Source: Alphaproteobacteria bacterium (GTDB taxonomy: Bacteria > Pseudomonadota > Alphaproteobacteria > UBA7887). Taken from it: 8,551 bases of DNA. Within the stretch, counting starts at the first letter, position 1. Every line of letters starts with the position of its first letter. Of this stretch, positions 7,004-8,551 are shown piece by piece. The position numbers were made by a program, and so were the translations under genes. The notes beneath the pieces are model-generated. The model searched no databases and was not told the DNA's origin. It saw nothing but the letters and a program-made list of their open reading frames with translations. The stretch lies in assembly GCA_028289725.1 (NCBI GenBank), contig JANQOH010000042.1:1-8551 (forward strand), written 5' to 3'.

Positions 7004-7110
7004 TTCAAGCTCTCCCGGCGCGGCCCTTCAGCCAGCGCCCGCACGCAACAGTTCACAACCGGGCCAAAGTTCGGCCACGGCATCACAATTTGTTTGGAGT
7101 TTCGGCGCTG

Positions 7111-7539
7111 CTAAGCGGGCGGGCCGCGGGAGTGTGAAAGGGCGTAGCGCGGTGCGACATGCCGACCGACGTTCGTCGCTAACAAGACGCTGGCCGCCAC
7201 ATGATAAGTAACCGCTTCGGTCGGCAGCGCGCACGCCATGCCGGTACAGCCGCCGCCAGTGCAGACGCAGGCGCCACAATCCAGATGCATGGTGGGCGCG
7301 GACGGATCGACCGGGAGCTCACTCAGATCGCTTGGTATCGGCACGAGCCGGACGCCATCACTCGTGCAAATCTCAATGAATTGACCGTCAAGACTGTCGG
7401 ATGCGTTCGCGGCCGCCAGCAAGGGCCAAACCATGCTGTGTAGAACCGCCGCAAACAGCGCCAACGCCGCCATGGCCCGCCGTCGGTCCGGACGTCGGGC
7501 CTCGCTTGGCAATCCGATCATGCGGCGTAGGCGCGTCAT
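7111..7539 (-). CDS. DUF2946-like Cys-rich membrane or periplasmic protein
   Basis: The protein has 142 residues from the ATG at 7539. It has a basic N-terminus (1-21, many Arg), one hydrophobic segment (22-45, containing LHSMVWPLLAA), then IEICTSDG (55-62) and a cluster with H85, C88, C91, C93, C98 and C103 in LDCGACVCTGGGC. The hydrophobic helix with LH, the ICTSDG block and the later C/H cluster match the DUF2946 pattern; such proteins are often found next to copper and TonB-receptor genes, but their function is not established. The frame stays open upstream to 7674, but the ATG at 7539 was chosen because it overlaps the stop of the preceding gene as TAATG, a standard coupling arrangement. 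The longer form would need 135 bases of overlap and would add an Arg-rich, unlikely extension. The thiol cluster could bind metal; this is inference. Confidence 0.7.
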   Translation of the reverse strand: MTRLRRMIGLPSEARRPDRRRAMAALALFAAVLHSMVWPLLAAANASDSLDGQFIEICTSDGVRLVPIPSDLSELPVDPSAPTMHLDCGACVCTGGGCTGMACALPTEAVTYHVAASVLLATNVGRHVAPRYALSHSRGPPA

Positions 7540-8144
7540 TATTCTGCGGCGTGCTCCGTCAATTCGTCGGGCGGCAAATCTTCCAAGCGGCCGCCCTTGG
7601 CGAGCACATCTTCCAGCACGCCCTCCTCGATGTCGAGACGCAAAGCTTCGTTGAAACGATTGTAAAAGCCGCACATGGCGGTCCGGAAGGTGAGTTCGAC
7701 GATTTGCGCTTCGTCGAAGTGATCGCGCAGCGCCGCGAACATATCATTGCTCACGCGCTTCGAATCCGTCGTAACTTGCACGGCATAGTCGCGCACCAAA
7801 CGATCGACGTCGTCGAAGCCCGGACAGTCGGGTTCCAGAATATTCATAGCCGTCTCGATCGGCAGGCCGGTCTCGACCAGGCGCGGCGCGTGATGGGCCA
7901 CGCAATAGCGGCATTCATTTAACTTGGAAACCGCGAGCACGGCGATCTCGAGGTAGCGTTTCGGCACCACCTTTTGCGCGTTGAGATCGAGCACCAAGCC
8001 CATCAAATGTTCGAGAATTGGCGGGCGGTGGGCGAATACTTTGACCTGGCTCATGAACGGGCCGAATTCGGCTTCGATCCGCTGGTAGATCGGCCTCAAC
8101 TCTTCCGCGACCTCGTCAACCTCGATATCCCGCACGCGCGCCAT
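7539..8144 (-). CDS. Carboxymuconolactone decarboxylase (AhpD-like) family protein
   Basis: The 201-residue, all-helical-looking protein carries the CMD/AhpD active-site motif E77-C78-x-x-C81-x-x-x-H85 (NECRYCVAHH) inside a helix that follows RYLEIAVLAVSKL. A second conserved block, CGFYNRFNEAL (158-168), is common in this family. AhpD-type members use the Cys pair for thiol-disulfide or peroxidase chemistry, while true CMD enzymes decarboxylate a lactone. With a full C-x-x-C the redox role is the better guess, but the substrate is unknown. The ATG at 8144 has a strong GGGAG (8151-8155) six bases upstream. Its stop codon overlaps the start of the DUF2946-like gene (TAATG), so the two are translationally coupled. 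It lies about 200 bases after the meaB-like gene in the same direction. Confidence 0.86.
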   Translation of the reverse strand: MARVRDIEVDEVAEELRPIYQRIEAEFGPFMSQVKVFAHRPPILEHLMGLVLDLNAQKVVPKRYLEIAVLAVSKLNECRYCVAHHAPRLVETGLPIETAMNILEPDCPGFDDVDRLVRDYAVQVTTDSKRVSNDMFAALRDHFDEAQIVELTFRTAMCGFYNRFNEALRLDIEEGVLEDVLAKGGRLEDLPPDELTEHAAE

Positions 8145-8158
8145 TTCTTACTCCCGGC

Positions 8159-8311
8159 CTATGTTGGTTGCCGCCAGTGTGGCGCACCGTGGGCGGTTTC
8201 GTCAAAACCCTTCATTGCCGATCCTTGGCGCCTCAATGGCCACGGGCACAGCGGTGTCGCCGTCAGCGCCAGAGAAATGACAAGAAAAATCCAATGCCCG
8301 CAGGAATCCAT
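8159..8311 (-). CDS. Doubtful small ORF, possible single-helix peptide
   Basis: This ATG-started frame encodes 50 residues: a short N-terminus (MDSCGHW), a hydrophobic stretch at about 8-22 (IFLVISLALTATPLC), then a basic and polar tail ending in HWRQPT. It fills most of the 197-base gap between the meaB-like gene and the CMD family gene. There is no clear Shine-Dalgarno before the ATG and I recognise no family. The hydrophobic segment could be a signal or anchor, but the region may equally be just the leader of the CMD gene. No convincing promoter was found here; a TTGACG on the minus strand near 8195 lacks a good -10. Confidence 0.2.
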   Translation of the reverse strand: MDSCGHWIFLVISLALTATPLCPWPLRRQGSAMKGFDETAHGAPHWRQPT

Positions 8312-8346
8312 AAAAAGCTTAGTGCGATAACGAAACGCGCGCGCCG

Positions 8347-8551
8347 CTAATTGGACCCAAGAAAGATCGACAACAAACGCGCGGCCGCCGCCGTGGGGCT
8401 CAGCGCACCCGAGGCAACTTTGCTTTCGATGTCCGGGAGGCGCTTAGCGACTTGTGGCGCGGCGCGGAGCTGTGCTTCCAGCGTTTCGCTCACCTCGGCC
8501 CACATCCAGGATAAGGCTTGCGCCGCCCGCCGTTTCTCTGTCTCACCGGCT
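8347..8551 (-). CDS. meaB: MeaB-like methylmalonyl-CoA mutase G-protein chaperone, C-terminal end (partial)
   Basis: The minus-strand frame is open from the window edge to the TAG at 8347-8349, giving the last 67 residues. It reads EKRRAAQALSWMWAEVSETL, followed by an AAPQVAKRLPDIESKVASG helix and a SPTAAAARLL tail. This is the form of the C-terminal dimerisation arm of MeaB/ArgK GTPases, where a helix with WMW is followed by a 'LSPTxAAxxLL' ending. MeaB loads and protects adenosylcobalamin-dependent methylmalonyl-CoA mutase in the cytoplasm. The GTPase motifs lie beyond the window, so the call rests on the tail alone. It is transcribed towards the CMD family gene. Confidence 0.72.
   Translation of the reverse strand, partial: AGETEKRRAAQALSWMWAEVSETLEAQLRAAPQVAKRLPDIESKVASGALSPTAAAARLLSIFLGSN

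Noticed and set aside
7033..7110. Distant inverted repeat CAGCGCC (7033-7039) and GGCGCTG (7104-7110) before the barrel gene
   Set aside because: Only seven bases, 64 apart, in GC-rich DNA; expected by chance and not supported by a nearby structure.
6215..7114. A 299-codon plus-strand frame opposite the barrel gene
   Set aside because: The product is rich in His, Arg and Gln with no family features, while the minus strand has a signal peptide, a good ribosome binding site and a barrel C-terminus.
7540..7674. Longer start for the DUF2946-like gene at 7674
   Set aside because: It would add 45 Arg-rich residues overlapping the CMD gene; the ATG in TAATG at 7539 is the natural coupled start.
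8145..8346. Promoter for the CMD family gene (TTGACG near 8195 on the minus strand)
   Set aside because: No acceptable -10 element at 16-18 bases; a start site here cannot be supported by eye.

Overview
The window looks like a GC-rich alphaproteobacterial chromosome segment, probably from a Rhodospirillales/Rhizobiales-like lineage. Support comes from aerobic-type cobaltochelatase genes (cobS, cobT), an alphaproteobacterial-style L28 (rpmB) with a CTTGACG-type promoter, a short VUT-family transporter and a CyaC-like cyclase. This assignment is an inference from protein character; no 16S or other marker is present.

Layout. 1-3123 (+): the 3' end of cobS, complete cobT, and a secreted 'esterase-like activity of phytase' protein 4 bases behind cobT, all packed as one operon. 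3136-4009 (-): rpmB followed by a VUT/YhhQ-type membrane protein, read from a promoter at about 4081-4109. 4010-4200: a divergent intergenic region with a strong GC hairpin just ahead of the next gene. 4201-5853 (+): a 550-residue membrane cyclase that fuses a six-helix SQR-like diheme b anchor, a [2Fe-2S] ferredoxin domain and a class III nucleotide cyclase domain. A strong hairpin (5857-5886) separates it from the convergent minus-strand block. 5894-8551 (-), in transcription order: the 3' end of a meaB-like gene, a roughly 200-base gap with one doubtful small ORF, a carboxymuconolactone-decarboxylase family protein, a Cys-rich DUF2946-like membrane protein that overlaps it by one base (TAATG), and a Met/His-rich outer-membrane beta-barrel protein.

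How the genes relate. CobS and CobT are the AAA+ and VWA subunits that drive cobalt insertion by CobN (not in the window). MeaB at the other edge protects B12-dependent methylmalonyl-CoA mutase, so B12 synthesis and B12 use flank the window, though nothing links them as one regulon. The cyclase is best read as a quinone-pool/redox sensor that makes a cyclic nucleotide, as shown for Sinorhizobium meliloti CyaC; its purine-selecting residue pair (E409/T483) makes the product less certain. The barrel plus DUF2946 pair has thioether, His and thiol-rich character that suggests a copper-handling envelope module, which is inference. No mobile elements, CRISPR arrays, tRNAs or rRNAs were seen.
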